From: Ferruginibacter sp.
GTDB taxonomy: Bacteria; Bacteroidota; Bacteroidia; Chitinophagales; Chitinophagaceae
Direction of reading: 5' to 3'
Assembly: GCA_025362765.1 (NCBI GenBank)
Contig: JANYFI010000751.1
Coordinates: forward strand, 1-6,727
DNA: 6,727 nt
Shown: positions 1 to 6,648 of the stretch, one piece after another
Numbering within the stretch: the stretch's first letter is position 1
Layout: the number at the start of each line of letters is the position of its first letter
Program-made: the position numbers and the translations under genes
The notes under the pieces: generated by a model
Seen by the model: the letters and a program-made list of their open reading frames with translations, nothing else
Told to the model about the DNA's origin: nothing
The model's database searches: none

Positions 1-2432
1 TCTGCCAGGGAAGCCGAAATAGTAGCTGCTTTATACCGGTTAAAATGATATAATGTTGCCGGGCTGCTGCTCGCCTCCATTTTTATAACCGCACTTACGG
101 GTATCTCCTGGCCTTTATTATTGCGAACATATAGTTTTGTAATATCATTGGGTGCACTACGGTCACTACGGTCAACCTGGGCTATTACTGAATATTGAAA
201 TCCATTCATAATAAAATATGCCAGGCGGCCACCACTAAAGGCAGACTGTAGTGCTGCAATTACATCCTGGGATGTTAACCCGAGATCCTTCACCTTCATC
301 CGGTCGAGCGTTAACTGAATTTCGGGCTTATTAAATTTAAGATTTACATCCGCATTAGAAAATGTTTTATCCTTTTTTACTTCGTCCAAAAATTGCGGAA
401 TAATGCTTTTTAATTTCTCCAGGTTCTGATTTTGCAACACGAACTGAACTGGTAAGCTGCCTTTGGAAGCTCCGCCCACGGCGATGGTTTGTTCCTGAAT
501 GGCAAATATCCTTGCATCATTGAACCTGCTGAGTTTCTTTTGAAGGTCGCTGGCAATTTCCGATTGCGTCCGTGTTCGTTGATCCGGGTCTACCAATCCG
601 AGCCTTGGCTGGCTGCTATTAATAGCACCGGCAGGCGTTCTGGCAAAAACAAAATCCCTTTCAGGTACAGAATCGTACAAGTAATTTGCAATGTTATCTG
701 AAATATTAACCATGCTGCCAAAACTGGTTCCTTCAGCCCCGGTTACTGTAAACCTTACACTGTTTCTGTCTTCAAGCGGCGCCAGTTCACTTTGAAGCCT
801 TGTTATTACAAACCCGATAATTCCCAGGCATATAACAATTACCACCCAGGCCATCCAACGCACTTTTAAAAACGCATTTAACCACCGTTCGTACCCGTTT
901 TCCATGCCGGTAAAAAATGGTTCCGTCTTCATATAAAACTTTCCATGACCAGCTTTCTTCCTGCTCAATACAACATTTAAAACGGGGGTAATAGTAAGCG
1001 ATACCAGCGCTGAAATCAACACGGCCGCTGCAAGAGTAACACCAAATTCCCTGAACAACCTACCAATGAATCCTTCTAAAAATATAACTGGTAAAAACAC
1101 AATAGCCAGTGTGATGGAAGTGGAGATAACTGCAAAAAATATTTCCTTGCTACCTTCCAGGGCCGCCTGTTTTATGGGCATCCCCTTTTCAAATTTACTA
1201 AAGATGTTTTCTGTAACCACAATACCATCATCTACCACCAACCCCGTCGCCAGCACAATCCCCAGTAAGGTTAATATGTTGATAGAGAATCCTGAAAAAT
1301 ACATCACAAAAAAGGTAGCAATCAGCGAGATCGGTATATCAATTAACGGGCGAACGGCAATCAGCCAATCCCTGAAAAAGAAGAAGATTACCAACACTAC
1401 CAGTGCGAATGAAATACCCAGTGTTTCTTCCACTTCTTTAATAGACCGCCTGATATTGGTAGTATTGTCCAGCAACACATTCATTTCTATATCAGACTTA
1501 TTATTTTTTTTGATGGCTTCCAGTTTCTTATTAAAGTCATCAGCGATCTGGATATTATTTGCACCGGGCTGTGGTATCAACACTATCCCCACTGCATTCA
1601 CCCCATTGTATTTCCAACTTTGTTCAAGATTTTCTGGCCCCAATTCTACCCGGGCAAAATTTCCCAGTCTTACAATGCCGGTGCTATCTTGTTTTATAAT
1701 CAGGTTTTGAAAATCCTTTTCGCTGGTTAATCGTCCCAGCGTTTTAATGGTTAATTCTGTATTGTTACCGTAGATTTTCCCTGGTGGTAAATCTACATTT
1801 TCATTATTCAGAGAAGTCCTTACATCGCTGAAAGTTATTCCCTGTGCATTCATTTTATCAGGATCAATCCAGATACGCATAGCGTATCTTTTTTGCCCGA
1901 AAATATTTACTGAGCTTACCTGGTTAATGGTTTGAAATTGTTGTTGCAAAACGTTTTCCGCATAATCGCTCAATTCGAGCAAGCCTTTTGATTTACTTTG
2001 TACGGCAAGAATGAGAATAAAATCACTGTTTGCATCTGATTTGGTAACTATAGGTGGGGCATCAATATCCTGCGGCAATGAGCGGATGGCTTGTCCTACT
2101 TTATCCCGAACATCGCTGGCAGCTGCTTCCAGGTCAACACCCAATTCAAATTCCACCGTAATATTGCTGCTGCCTAGTGTACTGGAACTGCTGATTGTTT
2201 TAATACCCGGTATTCCATTGACTTGCTTTTCCAGTGGCTCGGTAACCTGGCTTTCCATAATATCCGGATTGGCACCAGTATAATTAGTAGTAATGGTTAT
2301 AATGGCGGGATCAATAGCCGGATAATCCCTGATGGCAAGAAATGTATATCCCACCACGCCGAACAGGATAATCATCAGGTTTAGTACAGTCGCAAAAACC
2401 GGTCTCTTCAAAGAAAATTCAGAAATATTCAT
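1..2432 (-). CDS. RND family (HAE1/AcrB-like) efflux pump inner-membrane subunit, C-terminus cut by window edge
   Basis: Proton-driven inner-membrane transporter of a tripartite efflux pump, expected to export drugs, dyes or other amphiphilic compounds from the periplasm. I read the minus strand from the ATG at 2432 to position 1 and found 810 codons without a stop or frameshift. The N-terminus (FSLKRPVFATVLNLMIILFG) is the usual HAE1 opening with TM1 at about residues 12-30. The first periplasmic porter domain follows, then TM2-TM6 at about 335-488. TM4 carries VVDDGIVVTEN with Asp401-Asp402, equivalent to the AcrB Asp407/Asp408 proton-relay pair. TM7 lies near 520-542 and the second porter domain fills the rest. 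The family is about 1,010-1,050 residues, so TM8-TM12 and the relay lysine lie outside the window. An in-frame TAG upstream makes this the first possible ATG. There is no clear Shine-Dalgarno site. The adaptor gene ends 57 bp upstream, implying one operon. Substrate cannot be predicted. Confidence 0.95.
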   Translation of the reverse strand, partial: MNISEFSLKRPVFATVLNLMIILFGVVGYTFLAIRDYPAIDPAIITITTNYTGANPDIMESQVTEPLEKQVNGIPGIKTISSSSTLGSSNITVEFELGVDLEAAASDVRDKVGQAIRSLPQDIDAPPIVTKSDANSDFILILAVQSKSKGLLELSDYAENVLQQQFQTINQVSSVNIFGQKRYAMRIWIDPDKMNAQGITFSDVRTSLNNENVDLPPGKIYGNNTELTIKTLGRLTSEKDFQNLIIKQDSTGIVRLGNFARVELGPENLEQSWKYNGVNAVGIVLIPQPGANNIQIADDFNKKLEAIKKNNKSDIEMNVLLDNTTNIRRSIKEVEETLGISFALVVLVIFFFFRDWLIAVRPLIDIPISLIATFFVMYFSGFSINILTLLGIVLATGLVVDDGIVVTENIFSKFEKGMPIKQAALEGSKEIFFAVISTSITLAIVFLPVIFLEGFIGRLFREFGVTLAAAVLISALVSLTITPVLNVVLSRKKAGHGKFYMKTEPFFTGMENGYERWLNAFLKVRWMAWVVIVICLGIIGFVITRLQSELAPLEDRNSVRFTVTGAEGTSFGSMVNISDNIANYLYDSVPERDFVFARTPAGAINSSQPRLGLVDPDQRTRTQSEIASDLQKKLSRFNDARIFAIQEQTIAVGGASKGSLPVQFVLQNQNLEKLKSIIPQFLDEVKKDKTFSNADVNLKFNKPEIQLTLDRMKVKDLGLTSQDVIAALQSAFSGGRLAYFIMNGFQYSVIAQVDRSDRSAPNDITKLYVRNNKGQEIPVSAVIKMEASSSPATLYHFNRYKAATISASLA
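155..172 (-). repeat. In-frame 9-bp tandem duplication inside the RND pump gene
   Basis: Two identical copies of CACTACGGT (plus-strand reading) lie head to tail at 155-163 and 164-172. On the coding strand they give the repeated tripeptide DRS-DRS in the second porter domain of the pump, near residues 754-759. Because the unit is three codons, the reading frame is kept. It is probably a small surface-loop insertion from replication slippage. Whether it differs from relatives cannot be told from this sequence alone. Confidence 0.8.
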
Positions 2433-2489
2433 GCAGTAAAGCGGGGTCTAATTTTAATAATATCATTTGCAATTATATCAGCGAAGGAA

Positions 2490-3578
2490 TTACTTTGCCG
2501 CATTTTCACTCTCTATATCCTGTAATTTTTTTACGCTGCGCACCTGCACAGGATTTTTTGGCCGGGCAAACAAAACACCTGTAACCACCACAGAATCGCC
2601 TACGCTAATTCCCTGTAAAACTTCCACATTACTCGCTTCTCTTACCCCGGTTTTTATATTCACAAAGCTTGCCTTCCCGTTTTTAACCAATACCACCTGG
2701 TTATTTTTATCATCGGGAATAATACAACTCGCCGGCACTTTTATAGAAGATCTTCGCTGTCCCGCATCAATACTCACTTTTACAAATGCCCCTGGATTTG
2801 GTGTACCGCCCTGCAACAACGCCCGCACTTTTAAATTCCGGGTATCTGTATTGGCGCCGGGTTCCGTAGCAATGATGACAGCCTTGCGGGTTTCTTTGGT
2901 AGCAGCATCCACTTCTACTGTAACCACTGTTCCGGTTTTTATGGTATTGCCGTACATGTCTGGCAAGGTAAAATCAATTTTCACCTGTTTTGTTTGCTGC
3001 ATTGTTGCAATTACGGTAGTTGCTGAAACATAGGCCCCCGGACTTACATTCCTTAAACCCACCACCCCGCTAAAAGGCGCTTTAATGATCGTTTTATCTA
3101 TGAGTGCCTGGGTGTATACTATGTCAGCTTTTAAACCATTTACCTGGTTCAACGCCGCATCATAGTCGGCCTGGTTAAGGCCGTTGATATCTAATAATTT
3201 TTTATACCTGTCCGTAGTAATTTGAGCAAGCTCCAGCTGCACGTTGCTTTTTGCTATCTGTGCCCTCAGGTCTGCATCGTTTACCCTTGCTATCAGTGTG
3301 CCTTGTGTAATATATTTCCCTTCAGGTACATTCAAATAGGTGAGCCGTCCACTTACTTCAGGCCGTAGCTCTACATATTCTGAAGCTATCACTGTTCCGT
3401 TAGCTTCAATTATATTACTAATAGGCTCTGGTGATGCAATGATAATATCTACAATGGGAACTGCTTTTTCGCTCTTGCTACCCACTGACGTAGTAGATTT
3501 AGTTTTACAATTAGAGAAAATTAATACACACGAAAAAAAAGAAAGCCTCCAAAAAATTCTGATAGTCGATTGGTGCAT
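2490..3578 (-). CDS. RND efflux periplasmic adaptor subunit (HlyD/AcrA-type membrane fusion protein), probable lipoprotein
   Basis: Adaptor that links the RND pump to an outer-membrane channel across the periplasm; 362 residues, normal for the family. The N-terminus has a hydrophobic stretch followed by FSNC with Cys24, a relaxed lipobox fit (Asn at -1), so it is probably a lipoprotein; Cys17 is a less likely anchor. The first half of the lipoyl (barrel-sandwich) domain is at about 61-101 (PEVSGRL, then PEGKYITQGTLIARV). An alpha-helical hairpin covers about 102-162. The second lipoyl half is at about 163-185 (IKAPFSGVVGLRNVSPGAYV), the beta-barrel domain at about 195-275, and the membrane-proximal domain at about 276-350 (VPASCIIP, then VGDSVVVTG). 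The stop is TAA at 2490-2492. The pump gene starts 57 bp downstream. A promoter candidate sits about 27 bp upstream of the ATG, giving a short leader with no evident Shine-Dalgarno site. Substrate is unknown. Confidence 0.95.
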   Translation of the reverse strand: MHQSTIRIFWRLSFFSCVLIFSNCKTKSTTSVGSKSEKAVPIVDIIIASPEPISNIIEANGTVIASEYVELRPEVSGRLTYLNVPEGKYITQGTLIARVNDADLRAQIAKSNVQLELAQITTDRYKKLLDINGLNQADYDAALNQVNGLKADIVYTQALIDKTIIKAPFSGVVGLRNVSPGAYVSATTVIATMQQTKQVKIDFTLPDMYGNTIKTGTVVTVEVDAATKETRKAVIIATEPGANTDTRNLKVRALLQGGTPNPGAFVKVSIDAGQRRSSIKVPASCIIPDDKNNQVVLVKNGKASFVNIKTGVREASNVEVLQGISVGDSVVVTGVLFARPKNPVQVRSVKKLQDIESENAAK

Positions 3579-3604
3579 AGTGAAATAGGTGTTGATAAAG
3601 AGAA

Positions 3605-3612
3605 CAAATATA
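3605..3612 (-). promoter_or_regulatory. Putative Bacteroidota -7 box (TAnnTTTG) for the adaptor-pump operon
   Basis: On the minus strand this reads TATATTTG, an exact match to the TAnnTTTG -7 element recognised by the primary sigma factor of Bacteroidota. Transcription would start some 5-8 bases downstream, leaving an untranslated leader of only about 20-25 bases before the adaptor ATG at 3578. The -33 element (normally TTTG or TTG about 19-21 bases upstream) is weak: the best I see is TTTC about 18 bases upstream. The -7 match and its position support the call; the poor -33 could mean low basal activity or an activator. Confidence 0.55.
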
Positions 3613-3701
3613 AGGGTTTTGCCAGCGCTTGAAATTACGATACACCGGCGGTAAATTTATACATTGTTGATTAATTAAACGGTATTGGGTAATGCTTTTA
3701 C

Positions 3702-3720
3702 AAACATCAAACCAATGTTT
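3702..3720. promoter_or_regulatory. Inverted repeat in the divergent efflux/purE intergenic region, possible operator
   Basis: AAACAT at 3702-3707 and ATGTTT at 3715-3720 are perfect 6-bp inverted arms around a 7-base spacer. The element lies between the divergent efflux operon and purE, about 90 bp upstream of both the -7 box at 3605-3612 and the purE ATG. Such symmetry could be a regulator binding site, but 6-bp AT-rich arms are easily found by chance and no regulator gene is adjacent. Nothing else convincing was seen in the 215-bp gap 3579-3793. Confidence 0.2.
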
Positions 3721-3766
3721 CAACAGCATCTATTTTTAAATTATCAGCAGCACCGTTTATATTTTT

Positions 3767-3774
3767 TACCTTTC
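3767..3774 (+). promoter_or_regulatory. Weak candidate -7 box for purE
   Basis: TACCTTTC matches the Bacteroidota TAnnTTTG element at all but the last base and lies 19 bp before the purE ATG, a plausible distance for a short leader. No TTG-like -33 element is seen at the expected distance, and an overlapping alternative (TATATTTT at 3758-3765) fits about as well. The exact promoter is therefore uncertain, although purE must have one because its upstream neighbour is divergent. Confidence 0.3.
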
Positions 3775-3793
3775 TTTGCGTAAAATTAAAAAT

Positions 3794-4318
3794 ATGAATC
3801 CTCTTGTTGGAATTATAATGGGCAGCGAAAGTGATCTTGAAATTATGAAAGGTGCGGCTGAAATGCTTCGCCAGTTTGACGTGGAACCCGAACTGACCAT
3901 TGTATCTGCTCACCGCACCCCCGAGCGGTTACGTGAATATGCCAGCAAGGCAAAGTCCAGAGGTTTAAAAGTAATTATAGCCGGTGCAGGCGGAGCCGCT
4001 CATTTGCCCGGCATGGTAGCCGCCCAAACTATTTTACCAGTAATTGGAGTTCCGGTAAAATCGTCCAATTCTGTAGACGGCTGGGATTCTATTTTATCCA
4101 TTTTACAAATGCCTTATGGCGTACCTGTTGCCACCGTTGCATTAAACGGGGCCAAAAATGCCGGCATACTTGCTGCACAAATTCTTGCCTTACACGATAC
4201 TTCCATTGCCGGTAAACTGGAGGCATATAAAGAATACCAGGACGACATCGTGATGGAAAGCGTTAAAAACGTAAAATATCTTGGCTTTACAAATGAGTTT
4301 GACGTGTTTGAAAAATAG
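3794..4318 (+). CDS. purE: N5-carboxyaminoimidazole ribonucleotide mutase (PurE, class I)
   Basis: Cytoplasmic enzyme of de novo purine synthesis that moves the carboxylate of N5-CAIR to carbon 4 to give CAIR; PurK normally supplies the substrate. The 174-residue protein has the class I signature throughout. GSESD at 10-14 is the substrate-phosphate region, SAHRTP at 38-43 holds the catalytic His40 (E. coli His45), and [15 protein letters not shown] binds the ribonucleotide. GVPVKSS and [11 protein letters not shown] follow, with [12 protein letters not shown] near the end. I chose the ATG at 3794. The frame can be extended to a TTG at 3776, but that would overlap the likely promoter and the protein without it matches the PurE N-terminus. 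The leader is A-rich without a Shine-Dalgarno site, as usual in this phylum. The gene stands alone: no purK is next to it, the efflux operon diverges from it and bshC converges on it. Confidence 0.96.
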   Translation: MNPLVGIIMGSESDLEIMKGAAEMLRQFDVEPELTIVSAHRTPERLREYASKAKSRGLKVIIAGAGGAAHLPGMVAAQTILPVIGVPVKSSNSVDGWDSILSILQMPYGVPVATVALNGAKNAGILAAQILALHDTSIAGKLEAYKEYQDDIVMESVKNVKYLGFTNEFDVFEK

Positions 4319-4440
4319 TTTTTGATTTTTTTATACCGGCAGTTGTATTTCAATTATACCTTATTGGCGTCGCACTCTTGTGCCACATATTTTTATGGCA
4401 TCATTTACCGAAGCGTAGCATAATCCGAAATTTTTCAGAT
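4319..4440. other. Convergent intergenic region between purE and bshC; weak terminator candidates only
   Basis: This 122-bp AT-rich spacer should end transcription from both sides. Just after the purE stop there is a T-rich run (about 4319-4331) without a GC-rich stem before it. At 4381-4400, TGCCA and TGGCA form 5-bp arms around a 10-base AT loop. At 4422-4441, AATC/GATT and GAA/TTC could form a 7-bp stem with one C-A mismatch, but no T-tract follows on either strand. None is a convincing intrinsic terminator. I see no gene here. Confidence 0.4.
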
Positions 4441-6036
4441 TCAATCGGTAATAATCCCAAACTGTTGCTGTAAACCCGTCGAATGCCGGTAAATCATTTC
4501 TATGAAATCTTTTCCGGCCTCAGCATAAAATGGCATAAGGTTATCTATTCTTTCCTGCAAATTGTTACTGGGAAACAATGTAGTTTTTAATTTTTCCAAC
4601 TGACGCTGCTGTACCTCAAATTTTCGTTTTTGGGCCCTTAACATTTTCTTTTCCAGAGCGATAATTTTTTTGATGGCCTGCGTCTCCAATGCACCGGTGT
4701 GCGTTTGTAAAGTGGCATCAATGTTGGCTGCCGCCATCCTTATGGTTTCATATAAAGCGGTCATTTGTTGCTTTTCTTTTGTAAGATCAAGTTGTACTGC
4801 GCTATCCCGTTTAACAAGGTGATTGATTAAGTCCAGCTTTGAAGTAAACAATACCTCCTTGTTAAATTGCAGTTTTTCAACTAATATTTCTACCTCTTTA
4901 CTGATTAACATAAATGAATTACGCACAATCAGCATAGGATAGGGAACCAGCACCGCTTTAAATACTTTTTTCAATTCCAGCCAGTAAGCTATCTCGCCGG
5001 CACCGCCAATGAAAGCAACGTCTGGTAAAATGGTTTCCTGCAACACTGGCCGTAAAATTACATTGGGACTAAAACGTTCAGGATGATCATCCAATTCTTT
5101 CAATACCTCATCCTTCGAAAATCGCCATGCTGTATTTATTACCAAATAATCCTCCCCGGATTTTTCAATTCTTTCTCGTTTATCTCCTGACAAATAAAAT
5201 AAATTAATTGCCCTGCCACTGGCCTGCACTTTATATTCCGCAGGAAATTGTTCCATTGTTTGTTGCACGGCAGGATGTGAAAAACCTTCAAGCAATTCTC
5301 TTTTTATTACAGGTGCAAATGCCTTTTTCACTATAGCGCTGTCCGGCAATAAAATCAACAAACCATACCTGGCAAACAAACTGTTCACGAGTTTGAAAGT
5401 AGCCTGTTCTATCATTTCACCGAATTGATAACAATCTTTCATCAGGCTAATTATTTCCGCACCGAATGGTTTCACCAGCAATTGTCCGCTGATTGTTTCT
5501 ATCAGTTGTATTAACGCCTTATCCACTTTCATTCTACCAACGGCGCCAGTCTGGCCGGTCTTCCATTCATACTTTTGGCCATTGATAAAAATATGCCCTA
5601 ATTCGTCCAGGTCTGCATCTTCACTGCCCATGTAGTATACAGGCACAAAATTATTTTCAGGTAACGCAGTTTGTAATTCTTCTGCAAGTTTTACAGCGTG
5701 TAAGATTTTGTAAATAAAATAGAGCGGGCCGGTAAATATATTAGGCTGGTGAGCAGTACAAATAGTAAACGTGTTATCGCTTTGCAGTTTTTCTATATAG
5801 CTTTTTTGCTTTTCTGTTATAACTGTATTTTGATACTGTTCTGTAAGAATTTTTCCCAGTAAGATTCGGTCGGTTTTAAATAATTTCCTTTGTTCAATAG
5901 CGGCTTTAATCCCCTCCAGCGAAACCGGATAATTATAAAAAGGCCGCAATTTTTTATCTCCGGCGATAAAGTCCGTTACAATTGTTGAAAAGTAACCGGT
6001 TTGCTTATAAGGAATAAACTGTGTATTGGCTTCCAT
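4441..6036 (-). CDS. bshC: Putative cysteine ligase BshC, bacillithiol biosynthesis
   Basis: Proposed to catalyse the last step of bacillithiol synthesis, adding cysteine to glucosaminyl-malate after BshA and BshB; bacillithiol acts in redox buffering and electrophile detoxification. The length of 531 residues is normal for the family. Visible family features are TAHQPNIFTGPLYFIYK at about 94-110 in the Rossmann-like core, YYMGSEDADLDE at about 134-145, SPNVILRPVLQETILP at about 324-338, and FIGGAGEIAYW at about 342-352. A long charged helical region at about 420-485 forms the family's coiled coil, followed by a short closing helix. The first motif has His where Bacillus-type proteins usually have Gln. 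The ATG at 6034-6036 fits the family N-terminus; the leader lacks a clear Shine-Dalgarno site. The protease-like gene lies 60 bp upstream, or 6 bp if its frame is extended past an internal TAG, so the two are probably co-transcribed. bshA and bshB are not in the window. Confidence 0.93.
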   Translation of the reverse strand: MEANTQFIPYKQTGYFSTIVTDFIAGDKKLRPFYNYPVSLEGIKAAIEQRKLFKTDRILLGKILTEQYQNTVITEKQKSYIEKLQSDNTFTICTAHQPNIFTGPLYFIYKILHAVKLAEELQTALPENNFVPVYYMGSEDADLDELGHIFINGQKYEWKTGQTGAVGRMKVDKALIQLIETISGQLLVKPFGAEIISLMKDCYQFGEMIEQATFKLVNSLFARYGLLILLPDSAIVKKAFAPVIKRELLEGFSHPAVQQTMEQFPAEYKVQASGRAINLFYLSGDKRERIEKSGEDYLVINTAWRFSKDEVLKELDDHPERFSPNVILRPVLQETILPDVAFIGGAGEIAYWLELKKVFKAVLVPYPMLIVRNSFMLISKEVEILVEKLQFNKEVLFTSKLDLINHLVKRDSAVQLDLTKEKQQMTALYETIRMAAANIDATLQTHTGALETQAIKKIIALEKKMLRAQKRKFEVQQRQLEKLKTTLFPSNNLQERIDNLMPFYAEAGKDFIEMIYRHSTGLQQQFGIITD

Positions 6037-6042
6037 TAATTA

Positions 6043-6099
6043 TTACTTCATTTTTAAAACCGCATAATTGGGATGCTTTGGGTTTACAATCAATTTCTA
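6043..6099 (-). other. In-frame continuation of the aspartyl protease beyond its TAG stop (lost or read-through C-terminal tail)
   Basis: After the TAG at 6097-6099 the same frame continues AAA TTG ATT GTA AAC CCA and so on. It encodes KLIVNPKHPNYAVLKMK and ends at TAA (6043-6045). The tail follows DVLIHPLR directly. From memory of this family, proteins commonly end with PxRQxLxVNPxxP and a short hydrophobic-basic tail, so the TAG sits where a Gln or similar codon is expected; CAG to TAG is one transition. The restored protein would be 139 residues, and its stop would leave only 6 bp before the bshC ATG. What is seen is the open, family-like tail; that it was once translated is inferred. Sequencing error, recent nonsense mutation and readthrough cannot be told apart here. 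Confidence 0.6.
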
Positions 6100-6462
6100 C
6101 CGAAGTGGATGAATCAATACATCCATTTCTTCCATCGGTATGGCTCCCAGTAGTGGTTCGCAATCTCCCGGTAAAACAAATGCGCTGCAGGTAGCTTTCC
6201 TATTGGCAAATTTTACGGTAACAGGGCCAACTACATCATATTCCACCACACGACTATCAGCCACCTGCACCTTTCTTTTTTCAATAAAAGGCAACTCCAA
6301 CTGCGATTGAAGGGTTTCATTTATTGCCATTATATAGGCACCGCTATCAACCAACAAGTTGATGCGTAAAGAACGAACCTCATCCTCTCCAATTATATTC
6401 CTTCCCGCATTTTCAAAATCAACTGCGTTTATTAATTCAATATCTGCATAAACTAGTCCCAT
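6097..6462 (-). CDS. Retropepsin-like (clan AA) aspartyl protease family protein, possibly truncated at a TAG codon
   Basis: Small single-domain protein of the retroviral-type aspartyl protease fold, which forms its active site by pairing two copies each giving one Asp. The 121-residue frame shows LLVDSGAYIMAIN with the DSG triad at 39-41 (Ser in place of the more common Thr, an accepted variant). A middle strand region follows (VQVADSRVVEYDVVGPVTVKF), then the second hydrophobic-hydrophobic-Gly element PLLGAIPMEEMDVLI at about 103-117. No signal peptide or membrane segment is seen, so it is probably cytoplasmic. The frame ends at TAG straight after HPLR, earlier than I expect for the family; the missing tail is encoded just downstream in frame. 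The lost segment would normally contribute C-terminal strands near the dimer interface, so activity may be affected. The ATG at 6462 fits the family start MGLVYADIEL. Physiological substrate is unknown. It lies in the same direction as bshC and rimO. Confidence 0.8.
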   Translation of the reverse strand: MGLVYADIELINAVDFENAGRNIIGEDEVRSLRINLLVDSGAYIMAINETLQSQLELPFIEKRKVQVADSRVVEYDVVGPVTVKFANRKATCSAFVLPGDCEPLLGAIPMEEMDVLIHPLR

Positions 6463-6501
6463 AATAAATTTATCTTAATAAGTAATTACGCCGAGTTTTT
6501 A

Positions 6502-6509
6502 TAAAAGTA
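6502..6509 (-). promoter_or_regulatory. Weak -7-like element upstream of the protease gene
   Basis: The minus strand reads TACTTTTA, which agrees with TAnnTTTG except at the final base, about 40 bp before the protease ATG. No TTG-type -33 element was found upstream. In such AT-rich sequence this match is only suggestive, and the protease-bshC pair might instead be transcribed from further upstream. Confidence 0.2.
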
Positions 6510-6513
6510 GACT

Positions 6514-6630
6514 TTATTGATGTTGATTCTTATCTATTTCAATTTCATCAACGATATACTCTTTTGGGTTTGCATCGTCCATTTCAAAAAAGAATTCAAT
6601 AGCACAAGAATTAATTCCATAGCAATAAAG
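6514..6630 (-). pseudogene. Short open stretch between rimO and the protease gene; tiny ORF or C-terminal gene remnant
   Basis: The minus strand holds an open frame of 38 codons from just after an in-frame TAA (6631-6633) to a TAA at 6514-6516. Its only ATG is at 6582, giving 22 residues: MDDANPKEYIVDEIEIDKNQ then HQ. The frame before that ATG also reads like protein (SCAIEFFFE), and the acidic, charged composition resembles a real C-terminus more than random AT-rich DNA. I do not recognise a family. It could be a small protein gene, the degraded 3' end of a larger gene, or chance. An overlapping 28-codon frame (ATG at 6620, TAG at 6534-6536) looks less protein-like. Confidence 0.3.
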
Positions 6631-6648
6631 TTAATCTCTAAAATAAAA

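Noticed and set aside
1066..1710. A 214-codon plus-strand open frame
   Set aside because: It lies opposite the RND pump gene, and its translation is Ser/Thr/Ile-rich without domain features, as expected for the antisense of TM-rich coding sequence. The minus-strand frame is continuous and clearly homologous to HAE1 pumps.
1..2432. Possible frameshift in the RND gene, because no long minus-strand frame seemed to end inside the window
   Set aside because: Reading the reverse complement codon by codon gives one uninterrupted frame from the ATG at 2432 to the left edge; it simply runs off the window.
2467..3033. A 188-codon plus-strand open frame
   Set aside because: It is antisense to the adaptor gene, whose minus-strand product has all the expected domains. 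The plus-strand translation is low in charged residues and resembles nothing I know.
3664..3725. Distant inverted words TGTTGA/TCAACA and the palindrome TTAATTAA near 3671-3678
   Set aside because: Six-base AT-rich matches separated by about 50 bases are expected by chance, and no other evidence supports a binding site.
3776..3793. Upstream TTG start for purE adding six residues
   Set aside because: The added residues are not part of the PurE fold, and the TTG lies next to the likely -7 region. The ATG at 3794 gives the usual PurE N-terminus.
4422..4441. Hairpin (AATC-C-GAA, loop ATTT, TTC-A-GATT) at the bshC 3' end as an intrinsic terminator
   Set aside because: The stem is short, AT-rich and has a C-A mismatch, and no T-tract follows it on either strand.
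6534..6620. 28-codon minus-strand frame starting MELILVLLNSF
   Set aside because: It overlaps the more protein-like frame at 6514-6630, its later residues look random, and it has no supporting ribosome binding signal.
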